Source of the DNA: Typhlomys cinereus | Taxonomy: Eukaryota; Chordata; Mammalia; Rodentia; Platacanthomyidae | Assembly: GCA_023101885.1 (NCBI GenBank) | Contig: JALPQD010000294.1 | Coordinates: 1,539,501 to 1,603,500, forward strand | Reading direction: 5' to 3' | DNA length: 64,000 bases | Shown: in pieces, positions 22,501-33,669 of the stretch | Position numbering within the stretch: the first letter of the stretch is position 1 | Layout of the letters: each line of letters opens with the position of its first letter | Made by a program: the position numbers and the translations under genes | Notes under the pieces: model-generated | Databases searched by the model: none | What the model saw: the letters and a program-made list of their open reading frames with translations, nothing else | What the model was told of the DNA's origin: nothing

Positions 22501-24345
22501 GAGAAAGAGGGATCCTGGGAAGCCATCTATGAGGTTGCTTGCCACACTAAGCAATCTCCAAACTGTCCAGGAACTTTTTGTGCCCTGGGCCAGAATCTTC
22601 TCTTCCCTTGGTTTCTGCTTGACTGTAAGAGGATGCTGACTATCAAATTACAAAAGGTAATCTCTAGTTTAATACTCAATCATCTGCTTATAATCAGATC
22701 ATGACCAGAGGAAAGCCCAACAGCCCTCTACCTTTGCAAACCCATTGCCAACAAGGGTAGCCAGTTTTGCTGCTCTAATTGGATCACATGGGACAGGCAT
22801 GCACTAGGACACAGCTCAGGCCATGTAAACCAAGTTATGTCAGAGTTCCCACCACCAACAGAGGTTGGGACTCAGAGTCTGATTATTCCTGGAAATCTTG
22901 TTGCTCACCGTGGGAATCTAGACTCTTGAGGATTATCTGAAGAGAAGCAGCCAGGGTGTCAAGAAGGCTGGATTCCACATAGAATCAGTGAGAAACTGGG
23001 GGCCTCATGCCCACAGAAGAGGAGACTACAAGGAAAGGAGAAGACATCTTAAGTCAGGAGCAAAGAGAGCACCTCTGCCTATCTCCAGGTGACACACTTG
23101 AAGCAGAATAGAAAGCAATGGTAGCCGTGGGGGCTCATGTCACGGTCTCTTCCTTGCAGGTGGGTAAAATGGCCACATAAAACTAACATGTTCCTAGTCC
23201 CAGAAACCCAACCGCTAGATCCATTGAGCAGCTAAGCATTTTTAAAGAAAGGGATAGAAACCCCATTTCTTGAACCGTTTCAAATGAAATGAGAGAAAGC
23301 ACTCAGAAATCTAGCCAGAGAGCTCTGCCCTGGCAGGCAGGTGTCCAGTTGATCTAATCTAGATCCTTTCTGCTTTTTTCTCTTACAAACCCCTCATCGT
23401 TTTCCATGACAGCCCGAAGGGGCTCTTATGCCTCCTTTCCACAGCTATGACCTTTTGTTATGAAACTGATCATGCGGGGATAAGAAATTCTGACCCTGAA
23501 AATAAAATGTGGTGACATTTGAAGTGGAATCCAAGTTATTTAGGAATTTTCACATTCTGAAATAGGGATAATTGTGTTAAGAAATTGTTCCTGAGTTGGA
23601 TTTGTTGCCTGGCGATCTGACAGGCTTTTCCCCCTTCCCTGTAGCATTGCTTGGCAGTCCAGATGTGGAAGAGCAGGCCCCATCCTTGCTGAAAGTTTCA
23701 GAAACCATCTTGGTTTTCCTGCCGGTAGATCATGGCGTTGATAGTTGACTGGGCTGGCATATGAATCACCTCACATCTAGCCTCTTAGAATTCAACACCC
23801 CAAATGTTGGTGGCTCAGATTTCAGATGATTGATCTTCAAAATCTGGGAAACATGTCAAATGGTTTTAGCAAGCCCAAATGCTTGCTTTGGTTTTGGTTC
23901 TCTGCAAAGAGCTTCAGAATGGATAAAGCTCAGCGGCGCTGATGGTCTCTTCGCTGTGTGGGTGTGTGTTACTGAATCAGATTTGTTGGTAAGACAGGGC
24001 TGTCTAGACATAGGTATCTCTGGATCAAAGCCAAGGTCACACTAGGAACTAATAAACACTCCCTCATTCCCCCAGTCTGAGCCCCAACATCCCAGTCTGA
24101 GCAGCCAGGTAGGTACAGAATTACATGCATTTTTCAATTTTTCTGCCCTTCCCAATTTGCTAGAGTGTGCTGCTTCTGTGTCGGCAGTGGTAGTAGCAAT
24201 TGTCCCTTCCCTTGGTGGCCCTCTGTTTGTGGGCTGTTGTTCACCTTGAAGGTTTGGAAATAGATTTCTGTCTGGAGATATTTTCTCATCTAGCTTATGC
24301 CGCTGCTGAGAGTGTCTTATCCAATATCGAGAGAAAAGCCTGAGA
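22501..24345. other. Unique sequence, about 1.8 kb, possible conserved part at 23,260-23,700
   Basis: No gene recognised. The part 23,260-23,700 is repeat-free, with tracts such as AATAAAATGTGGTGACATTTG, GGGATAATTGTGTTAAG and GTTGCCTGGCGATCTGACAG. No open frame spans it. Conservation is plausible but unproven. Confidence 0.3.
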
Positions 24346-24349
24346 CACT

Positions 24350-24716
24350 GGGTGTAACAGTTACTCTTCAAAGTCAATCAGCTTAAGGGACAAAGCAAGA
24401 TTTATTCTGCTTAAGGCTCCAGAGGGGAGAAACAGTCTTTCGTGGTGGAGGCGACATGGCTGGTAACTGAAGCTGGAAGCAGGCTACTGCAAACATCCTT
24501 GGAGAGTCTCTCTTCCAAATATTCTGTTCTATGGTTCCTCTTGCTTGGTCCACTACTGGGAGGTTTCAATCAGCTCTAAGAAGGTTCCAATCAGATCTAG
24601 GGCTGGTCTTTGTATTGCAAATGTATTGATTCAGATACACTTCAGGTAGTCTCAAAAGCTGTTCTTAATTAATGCCAGGTGTGGTCAGGTTGACGCCCAA
24701 GATTAACTATCACACT
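24350..24716 (-). mobile_element. Rodent LTR (MaLR/ERVL-like), reverse
   Basis: GTGTAACAGTTACTC…AAGCAAGATTTATTCTGC…CAGGTTGACGCCCAAGATTAAC is the reverse complement of a family that starts GTTAATCTTGG…GTCAACCTGA and ends with a GTTAC…terminus. The rodent elements at 26.9 and 52.8 kb share the GTCAACTTGA head. Family name not certain. Confidence 0.5.
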
Positions 24717-24927
24717 GGGAAACTTATCTGTGATGCTGAATCAGATAAGGAGTCTGCTTGATTCCAGCAAACCCTGATCTGGATGTGGTGTTTGTCTCAC
24801 TAGGCAGAAGGCAGCTCAGGTGTTCCCTGGGGTCCGAGCAGCATCAGTCTGAGAATAGTTAGGTGGAGGCCAGGACTCCTACACTTTGCTGGCGGGCATA
24901 AAAATGATGGTGTCAGACCCCTGGTAT

Positions 24928-25242
24928 TTAAATCAAGGTATTTATTTATTCATTTATTTACTTCTTTATTATTTATTTTTGCATGTGCGTATATATCAGA
25001 GGGCACTATGTGTCCCTGTGGAGGACCAAGGATGACTCTGGGAATCATCCTGAATTGCTTCTACCTCCTTGTTGCCTCACTTTTGGAATTTCTCAGGCAC
25101 TGTCTGCCAGGGCTGGAAATGCAGGCTGCTGCCATTTTCGCCTGATATTTTTACATGGAGACTTGGGATCTGAACTCAGGACCTTCTGCTTGTGAGGCAG
25201 AATCTTAATCCCTGAGCCATCTCTTGAGCCTTAAATCAAGGT
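24928..25242 (-). mobile_element. tRNA-derived SINE, type B, reverse, with intact 12-bp target duplication
   Basis: A perfect 12-bp duplication TTAAATCAAGGT lies at 24,928-24,939 and again at 25,231-25,242. Between them is a reversed element with a TTTA-rich tail, then body words GTGTCCCTGTGGAGGACC, GGAATCATCCTGAATTGC and AATGCAGGCTGCTGCCATTT. The head reads GAGGCAGAATCTTAATCCCTGAGCCATCTC on the plus strand. The intact flanks indicate a fairly recent insertion. Confidence 0.9.
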
Positions 25243-25299
25243 CTAAGTCCTATGGACTTATCAGAAAGCAATGAAAGATGGCATGAAATCTGAGATTGA

Positions 25300-25400
25300 A
25301 TTTTTCTTGGGACCAGCACTTGGAAAGCTAAGACAGGAAGATTCTGTGAGTTCAAGACTATCCTGGGCTACACACTGAGACCTTACCTCAAAGCAAAACA
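25300..25400 (+). mobile_element. B1-like (7SL-derived) fragment
   Basis: GGACCAGCACTTGGAAAGC, AGACAGGAAGATTCTGTG, AGTTCAAGACTATCCTGGG, CTACACACTGAGACCTTACC match the B1 sense strand (ccagcactcgggaggcagaggcagg…gttcaaggccagcctggtctacagagtgagaccctgtctc). Confidence 0.75.
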
Positions 25401-26876
25401 AATCCTGCTCAGAAATGAATGATGCCTGATGCCGAAGGTCTGCCTTGTAGTACATTTTCTGTATGGTAACAATGGGATTGATATACTTCTTGCTCTTCCT
25501 CTCTCATTCCCCTAGCTCTTTCTCTCTGTGTCGCTCTCCTTTTCTATCTTACCTACCTCCACACATTTACCTGGCATTACAATGATGTAAACAAAGTCCT
25601 TGTCATGAGAGCAACACCAGCAATATCTTAATTGCAATATTTTCAGAATTTGAGTTAATAAAAAGTAACTCACTGGACTGTTTGGTGAACACTTTTTCTG
25701 TGGAGATGCCATACAACCAATCATCTACTCGCCTTAGATAGTTCCATGACCAACCAAACAAAGTAAGGTAAAACAATGACTTTTTTGGGCTTACTTACCA
25801 GAACAGGGGCGAGGGTTACTGACTGGAGCTGGGATGAGTCAAAGGCAGCTCACCACAGCTTAGCTGACAGCTTTCTCATGACTGCCTAGATGGAAGTCCC
25901 TCAACTGATCTTCCTCAGTTTATTTATTCTAGGGTCCCTCCCAATCTCATGTGCGAAGCATATGAGCTGGTATGTGCATAGACACCTGTATGGGAGCATG
26001 TGCAGCACTTGTGCTGGCAAATGGGTGGGCACGTGTAATTTAGTCTCTCCCAGCCCTTGTCATCTAATAGAACATCAAAGGTCAACGGGTGCAATATTAA
26101 GTCTTGGACAAAATAGTATTTGTCTGTTGGGAGAAAACTGCCATAAGACATGGACAAATATCAAAACTTTGAATGCAGGCAGAATCAGTAGTGATTATTT
26201 TTTTTTTCCTTCAGGCTTCCATATAACTGATCTTTGCTCTGATGTTGATGCTCCTTGTTCACTGCAGACTTTTAATCTTAATTTTGATTTTGTCAAATAT
26301 TGTATTATAATGGTAAAAACTAAGACCGTTTATCTAGATTACGGTGGTTTTGGGCCCTCCTCCAACTTGACTACTTCTCTTACTTCCCCTAGTTCTGGTC
26401 CTGTAGATAGGAGAGTCAGACAGACAAACGAGTCAGACAGACACAGTTTACAAGGTATACATTTTATTTGCTTAAAATGTTAGTTGCCCATTAGCCCAGC
26501 ATCTTTTTCTTGTGCTTCATGAAATGGTCTTCTTACAAGAGCTACCTTGACGTGGGCGACATAGCAAACCCCACGTGTTTACTTTTATTTGCTTTCAAAA
26601 ATATTACATGGAAATTCTAGGAATTTGCAATAATATATATAGACACAGAGACTATATTCTCACAGCTTACTATAGTATAGTTATAATTGCTGTATTATTG
26701 GTAATTATTGCCAACCTTGTACTGCGTGTCTAATTTGTAACTTAAATTTCATCATAGTGAATATATATCCAGGAAAGAAACAGAGTTTGTTGGCGCTGTC
26801 CATGGTTTGAAGCATGGTTTGAAGAGCTCTTGGACATGTCTCCTGAAGTTAAGGGGGGTTATATTTTTGTATGTTG
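25401..26876. other. Mostly unique; possible unnamed rodent repeat at 25,740-26,060
   Basis: No gene is supported. A 197-codon open frame covers 25,890-26,483. It starts hydrophobic and includes Cys-rich text, but it spans what looks like reversed LTR-type DNA (GGGCTTACTTACCAGAACAGG region) and an AT-rich unique part. No splice sites frame it and the protein is unfamiliar, so it is treated as chance. AT-rich DNA follows to 26,876. Confidence 0.35.
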
Positions 26877-27395
26877 CTTTGTGGCAGTTAGATACAGGTG
26901 TCAACTTGACAGTTACAGGCTGAGCTTTGGACACAGCTGTGAAGAGCAGGAAGTTAAGGCAAACCCTTGAGCAAGCCTGCAGGCAATTGTCTGACTGACA
27001 TGGAAGACCCATCCCACAGTGGGAGTGCTTTTAGTGGTAGATCCAACAAAAAGAAGTACAAGGGGAGAGACTTGCTCTCTCTTATGCCCTGTCTTGACTT
27101 GCTCTATGGAGTTCACTGGTGGTTTGCTGCCACTTTGCTTTGCTGCTGCTGTTCTTGCTGATGTCAGAATCCAGTATGACTAAGATAGGAGAACTCTTCA
27201 GGAATCTTTGGTCCTCAAGGTCTTCAGCAACCAACTGAAACTCCTGTGAGACTTTCCAGGGGGTTTCTCAATCTTCAGTACAAGACTAGGATGGCTGAGA
27301 TATTTAATTCAATGACTGAGCAGCTACAGACAGCTACTGTTAGATTTACCCAATCTAATAAATTCTATCTGTCTATCTGTCTATCTGTCTATCTG

Positions 27396-27480
<85 letters not shown>

Positions 27481-27628
27481 GTCTGTCTATCTATATCTAT
27501 CTATATATCATCTATCTATCTATCTATCTATCAAATATCTATCTATCTGTCTATCTATCTATCTGTCATCTATCTATATATCATCTATCTATCTATCTAT
27601 CTATCTATCTGTCATCTATCTATATATC

Positions 27629-27676
<48 letters not shown>

Positions 27677-27741
27677 GTCATCTATCTATCTACCTACCTA
27701 CCTATCTGCCCTGTTGCTCTAGAAAATCCTGGCTAATACAG
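26877..27741 (+). mobile_element. LTR/ERVL-like interspersed element hosting a TCTA array
   Basis: The start AGATACAGGTGTCAACTTGAC, the middle AATTGTCTGACTGACATGG and CTTCAGGAATCTTTGGTCC, the pre-array AGATTTACCCAATCTAATAAA and the end TTGCTCTAGAAAATCCTGGC-TAATACAG match a mammalian family known for a TATC/ATAC-rich interior just before its 3' end. The precise family name is uncertain. Confidence 0.55.
27361..27712. repeat. (TCTA)n / (TCTG) tetranucleotide array, about 350 bp
   Basis: Long TCTA runs (27,398-27,480 is the purest) are mixed with TCTG, ATATC and TACC variants. The frames read Tyr-Leu-Ser-Ile endlessly, a repeat artefact. Length is likely variable between individuals. Confidence 0.97.
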
Positions 27742-29039
27742 TTTTTTTGCTTTGATATACAATTTTCACATGGTTTTCATGTTGGAGTCTCTGATGATGA
27801 CAACATTTTTCAAGCCTGTTTTTCTATAACTTACCTTGTTTCACCATTATAAGGACCCCTTACACCTGGATCCTGACAGGTCTTCATACAAACTCAATGT
27901 CCTCCAAGTCACCAACATGGAACCTTCATTGTTCACACAGAAACCAGCCAAAGCCATAAGACTGGGATTAGCATTTCCCATCTACTTCTCCTTCACACTC
28001 TCCAAATTTCTTCTTCCACAACTTGTAGCTTTTGTGTTCTTTGCATTGCCTTTGCCATAGTCCCTCTTAGAAAACTCTGCTTTTCTGCTTACTGGAATAG
28101 ATTGGAGTCTGCCTATATCCTGTTTTCAGGCTACTCATTGTCCCATAGCATGACGGGTACTCTGAAAGGTTAGAAGCATCAACATGGCAGATCCACTGTC
28201 TTCTTGTATGACTATGGTTGTGAGTGTTGATTGGATGTCTTCATGCATCTAGAACTGTGCTACAAAGCCACAGGTAACTGTAGAGTTACTAACCAAGAGG
28301 GGTTATATGTAGTGCAAGAGCCAGAGTATGGGTCAGAAATCTAGGAAACAAAGAGATGGAAGCAAGTGCTTTAGAAACCTAGAATGGTGTGTAAGAAGAA
28401 TTAGAGTGATTACCAAGGTTGGGGTGGGAGACAATTCAGCTGTTTCAGAGTCCAGTGATAGGATGTCTTGGACATGACTCAATACTATAAGAGTCAATAG
28501 TTAGAAGACAAGAGGGAAGGATGGACATTTAAGTTGGACTGCTCATCTGCTCATCTGCTAACTTTCTAGAGAACCTTCTTAATACATTATTGATAAAAAT
28601 AGAACCTCCTACTCAAAAACGTTGGAACATTCACTTGAGAAGAAAGAGAGAATAAGAATAACATTTTACAGTATATTTAGCTCTTTGTGTCAATTCTTTA
28701 GAATTAGAGAAAAGAGAAGGTTGTTGTTTGATATCACTGCTTTTCAACACTTTGTTATGCTATAGACCAAGAACTAGACCTCATTTCCTCTAACAGAACC
28801 ATGTGCCATCTGCATTTCAACATTTACATTAGTCCTGACAGAGGTACAGGGCACAGCCTAAGTCTCAAGTAGTACATCTGAACCTCAGCATCACATGTCT
28901 CCACCATTTCTATACTCTCCTCATTGCTTGGTGACATCAGTTAGCATGGGCAACGTTTCAGAGCCAGACAAGAAAGACTGGGTGCCTGAACTCAGAGATG
29001 GAGCCTAGAGCCATGCCCTATTGCACTGAGAGAGACTTT
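27742..29039. other. Unique sequence
   Basis: About 1.3 kb without a recognised gene or repeat. Confidence 0.4.
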
Positions 29040-29360
29040 AACACACAGGTGCTTAAATTGTGGACCAAGGCCTGCACCTGAGGTTGTGGAAGACCATGAA
29101 AAATCTGGCAACAGTAAAATGTCAATCAAGCTTGACAAATTAATTCAAAATCAGCTGCACAATGAGTCAGAGATGTTTCTGGCAGCGCTGGCTTGTGTTG
29201 TTCCATGTGACTTCACTGCAGCCTTCATCTAGAACACACAACATGGATGTGCTGTGGACTATGGTACACCAGTGAATACTCCAGAAACATCCAGCAGACT
29301 TGAGACTACTATATGTAGTGAATCGATGTGTTTTTATTATGCATACAAAGTCGACTCATA
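29040..29360. other. Possible hAT-type DNA-transposon fossil or conserved block
   Basis: CTTAAATTGTGGACCAAGGCC resembles the terminal text of hAT/Charlie fossils. The following 250 bases (AATCAGCTGCACAATGAGTC, CTGGCAGCGCTGGCTTGTG, TGTTTTTATTATGCATACAAAG) look well ordered and less decayed than neighbouring fossils. I could not name a family. Confidence 0.3.
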
Positions 29361-29579
29361 GAAACATAATGATTTGATTGCATAAAACAAAGACTTTTTT
29401 AAACATTCCTCAGTACATAAGTATCAAACTAATGTATCTTTGGTTTTCTTTGTGCTAGAATATTGATTTTGAAATTTTTTGTTTGAGTTCCTAACTTGAA
29501 TTTCATAAAAATAAATTGAATTAATTTTTATTTGAAAAAGGACAAAATTTCCAACAATTTCTGAAATGGTTTCAAATAT

Positions 29580-29800
29580 ATTTCTGCATCTTGTGTATAT
29601 ATGTATGTACTTATACATATATTCATAAATGCACATCTACTTTCATATATATGTACTTACATACATCTACTTTTATACATGCATTCTTACATGTATATGT
29701 CTACCTACATGTATATATATGTATATATGGACATATTTAATTATATGTGTACTTGCATATATATATCTACATATATATCAACTCACATGTAACATTTGTT
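29580..29800. repeat. TA/ATAC-rich low-complexity DNA
   Basis: TATATGTA, ACATACAT and similar words repeat through about 220 bases without one strict unit. Confidence 0.8.
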
Positions 29801-29913
29801 ACACATACATAAAAGGTATAATTTTCAATATTGAAAGTTAAAAATTCAAAATATCAATCAACTCTGGCAAATGTGAATGATACTCTATGTCCCACAGTAT
29901 CAAGTATCTTGTC

Positions 29914-30225
29914 AAGAATGTAATTCTCGGGGCTGGAGAGGTGGCTCAGGGGTTAAGCCTCCGCCTTGCAGGCGGAAGGTCCTGAGTTCTGATCCCAGAT
30001 CCCACGTATAGATGCCAGGTGGAAGCAGGGGCGGCCTGCGCTTCTGGTCCTGGTAGGGCGGAGCCTGTGAATCCCGGGGCAGGAGGTGGAGGCGTCCATG
30101 GTGGTTCGCGAATTCGTCCGTGATTCTACACATACACAGACATACACACACAGACACACACACATGTGCGCGCACATACACATGCACATGCGCACAGTTG
30201 AATAAAAAAGAAGAATGTAATTCTC
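29914..30225 (+). mobile_element. tRNA-derived SINE, type A, with perfect 15-bp target duplication
   Basis: AAGAATGTAATTCTC occurs at 29,914-29,928 and exactly again at 30,211-30,225. The element between (29,929-30,210) starts GGGGCTGGAGAGGTGGCTC and has A box TGGCTCAGGGG and B-box-like GAGTTCTGATCCC. A GC-rich body, a CA-rich tail and TTGAATAAAAAAG follow. It lacks a 13-bp segment (GAGTAAACAAGGA) that the 20.2 and 33.4 kb copies contain. This looks like a young pol III-type retroposon. Confidence 0.95.
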
Positions 30226-30235
30226 TTTTCCATTT

Positions 30236-30385
30236 TCATGTGTATGTGTATTATTAGTGCTTATATGTATACATATTCAAATATGTGCGAGTGCACATGT
30301 GCGTGAACATTTGGGTATATACAGATGTATGTATGTGGAGGCCAGTGCTTAACCCTTGAGTCATCTCTTGAGTTCATCCATAAAT
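30236..30385 (-). mobile_element. Internally deleted type B SINE, reverse
   Basis: The TG/CA-rich tail and the start of the body (TATGTGGAGGCC) join directly to the reversed head (GTGCTTAACCCTTGAGTCATCTCTTGAG). The roughly 170-base middle of the element is missing. It lies 10 bases after the type A insertion. Confidence 0.6.
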
Positions 30386-30932
30386 CTTTATAAAGTTGCC
30401 GTGCCAGTCTCTGCTATTTTGTTATAGAGGCTAGATTTGCTGAGCTGGCATTCTGTTAGGGAAGAGGGGACAAGCCTATTGGGTATGACCTTACCTCAGG
30501 AGATGATGGTGTTCAGGTGGGACAGGGAAGTGTGGTTCTGGGAGACCCACCAGCTTCTTCACTTCCTCAACCTCCAAGAGATTATTGTTGCTGTCTGTGG
30601 TCATAATCTTGTGTATGAGAAACCTGAGACAGAAGAGGAAGGAATGAGCGAGCAAACACGATACTTGCCTTGGGACATGCTATTCGTAGCAAGATATATG
30701 AAAGGTGATCTTAGTTTGTAAAAATCTGTCATCAGGGGAAGGATATAAATTCCTGAATCTAACAAGCTCTTAGTTAACTTCCTGCATTGGAGAAAGTATT
30801 GTGGAAGACATTCCTCAAACTGAAGGTGAGAAATGTTTAAAAGTGTATTCTTATGAAATATAAATATATCCACCCCACGCCACTTTCTGAGGACAGAAGG
30901 ACACTTCCATTCTCTCTCATGAAAATTTTTGA
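30386..30932. other. Unique sequence
   Basis: No gene or repeat recognised. Confidence 0.4.
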
Positions 30933-31227
30933 TGAACATTCCTTTTTGTGTGTACTTGTGTGTACATGAGCATCTGTGTCTATGTGCATCAGAGGGCATT
31001 GTGTGTGTCTGTGAAGGCCCAACGGTGATTTCAGGAATCATCCTGGATTGTTGTAACTCTTTATTTCTTTGCTCTGGGGTTTCCCAGGCTCTGCCTTCCA
31101 AGGCTGGAAGTACAATACCATTTTTGCCTGGCATTTTTACAGGGGATCTGGAATTCCAACTTGGGTCCTTCTTTTGAGGCAGACGCTTAACTCGAGCCAT
31201 CTCTCCAGCCCCCAGTGAACATTCCTT
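30933..31227 (-). mobile_element. tRNA-derived SINE, type B, reverse, with 12-bp target duplication
   Basis: TGAACATTCCTT lies at 30,933-30,944 and again at 31,216-31,227. Between them is a reversed type B element with TG tail, CATCAGAGGGCATTGTGTG, GGAATCATCCTGGATTG, GCTCTGGGGTTTCCCAGGC, GCCTGGCATTTTTACAGGG. The head reads ACTCGAGCCATCTCTCCAGCC. It is the least diverged type B copy in the window. Confidence 0.9.
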
Positions 31228-32454
31228 GTATCTTTACTTCTCTTAATGATGACAGTCTGTCTTGACTATCTGGGATGCCTTCCTGTTGGCATCCCACTCC
31301 TTTTGGGGGAACAGCCTTTTATGGCAGAGGTCGACATGAAATAAGTTCCAAGGCTGTCTCTGCCAATGATCTGGATCCTCAGATTTGTTCTCTCTGCTGT
31401 TCCTCATCATGTTCGGCGTTCAGCATACACATAAGGGTCAAATGTATGATCTAAATAAAGCCAGGCATATTTAAGTTCGATAATCTGAAGCCCTTTGTGG
31501 GGCTTTGTGCTGTTAGCCAATCAGACAGGAATGAGGGATACTTGAAAGGCCAAGCTCATTGTTGTGAATGCAGAGCGCCTGATAAGCGTTTTTACCAGCC
31601 ATGCCATGTTCACCAGTCGGTGCAGAGTGTTCCATTGGTTCCTACCATTGCTTAAACTTGGTTCTTCAGGGTCTCTCTGATCTGTCACCATGCCTGGTTC
31701 TCTTCCTCAAATTTCTTTTCTGTGCTCAAACTAGAAAAAACATGAGGGAGTGTTTATTACCTTGGTGGAAAGAAAAAGCCAAGCAGAGAAGTTATTCTTC
31801 TTGTTGAGAGAGATCTCTCTCAGATGAAGAGTTCTGCATGTTCTTGAATTGCACCAAGTCATAGAGACAGTGAAGAGAATGTTGCACATGAGCCAGAGGG
31901 AGTGTTGGTTAGAAGGGACTCCAGGACCTAGGGGCATTTATATTTTATCTATTTTCTGAAAGTCTCCGACTTGCAAAAGGTATTTCAGCCATTAGCTCCC
32001 CCCTCCAAGTTGGCTTTTTGCACTTATATTACTGGCTTTATTTTTCTTTTTTCCTGAGTTAACTCACAATAGAGGTTAATACTTCAAAATAAGTGTAAAA
32101 TGCCAAGTTATTGAGGTTTACACAATGACTGTTCACGTGGCATGAGCTGGCCCACAGATGGAGTTTATTATGATCTTGCATTTGTGCTGAATGAATCAAC
32201 CCCTTGCCGAAGAGAGTAGGAAGAAAATGTCTCAGCAAAGCAGGAAGGAAATATTGGTCGGCACTTGATTTTTGAATGATTCTTGGCTGTCTCCTTTTCC
32301 AAACCCTGTCACCCTTAGATGATACGGTTTCTGAGAATAAAGGGCAAGTGTGTCAATGAGCCAGGATTGGGGTCCCAAGTGTCCTTCTTTTGAAGTCTCT
32401 CTAACTAAACTAATTCTGAAATCAGATGGGAAAAATAGGAATAATCGAAGTGAA
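31228..32454. other. Unique sequence
   Basis: No gene or repeat recognised. The part 32,090-32,420 (GTTATTGAGGTTTACACAATG, GAGTTTATTATGATCTTGC) has the look of slowly changing non-coding DNA, but this is only an impression. Confidence 0.3.
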
Positions 32455-32620
32455 GGACTTTTTCATTCAACATAAACAAATTCAACTAGAAATTATGGAG
32501 ACCTTGTTCTGGGCCAGACGCTGGGCCAGGTGCAGGGGATATGGAGATGAAAAATGGCCAGTTTCTGTTCTTAAGGACTTTGGAATCTGCTATGAGTTGC
32601 AAGTGCAGGCGAAATGAGTT
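32455..32620 (-). mobile_element. L2-like fragment, reverse
   Basis: TTTTTCATTCAACATAAAC, CTTGTTCTGGGCCAGACGCTGG, GTGCAGGGGATATGGAGATG and TTCTGTTCTTAAGGACTTTG follow the reversed L2 end (attcaacaaatatttattgag…gggccaggca…gctggggatacag…cctgccctcatggagctt). Confidence 0.55.
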
Positions 32621-33026
32621 TATCTGAACAAATCACTTCATGTCAGGAGTGATGCATGACTTGAGTTGGGTCACATAAAAGCAGGAATAGTTGTCTCACT
32701 CCAGACATGGCACACACTTCAAGTCTGATTATAACTGCAGTTTAGCACTCATTGATCTTGGAGGTTAGCCAATGAACTGTGAGAAAGAGGCACAAAAAGC
32801 CAGGAAGAACACATTGTGAGAGGACAAGGGTGGAACAGCATACAGTCAGCCCTGAGCTAGGAGAAGGGCAGAATCGGAGGCCAAGTGTGTCAAAGGAAAT
32901 AAGATGATTTTTTTTTAAATCATCTATGTCCTAGATGATTCTGGCAAATTGAGAAGAATGAAAATTGTGGTATTTTATGCCCATCTAAGAGTGCCAAAAT
33001 TTCTTTAGTGAGGATTACCATTTTTT

Positions 33027-33328
33027 AAAGCTATATCCTTTCTGGGCTAGAGAGGTGACTCAGGAGTTAAGCCTCTGCCTTGCAGGCGGAAGGTCCTGAG
33101 TTTGAATCCTAGACCCTACTTATAGACGCCAGGTGGAAGTGGAGGAGGTCTGTGTTTCTGGTCCTAGTAGGGCGGAGCCTGTGAATCCCGGGGCAGAGTT
33201 AAAAAAAAAGGAGAAGGTGGAGGCGGTCCATGGTGGTTCCCAAATTCACCCATGGTTCTACACACACACACACAAACACGCACACATGCACACACACAAT
33301 TAAATAAAAAAAAAGCTATATCCATTCT
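33027..33328 (+). mobile_element. tRNA-derived SINE, type A, with 17-bp target duplication
   Basis: AAAGCTATATCCTTTCT (33,027-33,043) recurs as AAAGCTATATCCATTCT (33,312-33,328), one mismatch in 17. The element starts GGGCTAGAGAGGTGACTC and carries the type A body (TGTTTCTGGTCCTAGTAGGG, GGAGCCTGTGAATCCCGGGG). A CA tail and AATTAAATAAAAAA follow. The 13-bp indel region is replaced by an A-rich stretch. Confidence 0.93.
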
Positions 33329-33375
33329 GATTTAAAATTCTCCTTTATGATAGCACAAGCTCAGTGAGCAAAATT

Positions 33376-33610
33376 AGAAAGCTGAATACGTGGGACTGGA
33401 GAGGTGGCTCAGGGGTTAAGCCTCTGCCTTGCAGGCAGAAGGTCTTGAGTTCTGATCCTAGACCCCACATATAGATGTTGTGCGGAAGCGGGAGCGGCCT
33501 GCGTTTCTGGTCATGGTAGGGCGGATCCTGTGAATCCTGGAGCAGAGTAAACAAGGAGGAGGTGGAGGTGGTCCATGGTGGTTCCTGAATTCGCCCATGG
33601 TTCTACATAC

Positions 33611-33669
<59 letters not shown>

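Noticed and set aside
25890..26483. Longest plus-strand frame (197 codons) with a hydrophobic start, a possible secreted protein
   Set aside because: Not matched to any known family, no splice or promoter context, spans repeat-like and AT-rich DNA. Chance frame is more likely, though a protein search would settle it.
27361..27712. CRISPR-like array from regular repeats
   Set aside because: No unique spacers; simple tetranucleotide repeat in a vertebrate genome.
27246..27722. 158-codon Tyr-Leu-Ser-Ile-rich open frame
   Set aside because: Translation of the TCTA array; compositional artefact.
30601..31200. 199-codon minus-strand frame
   Set aside because: Half of it lies inside the reversed type B SINE; the rest is unfamiliar unique DNA.
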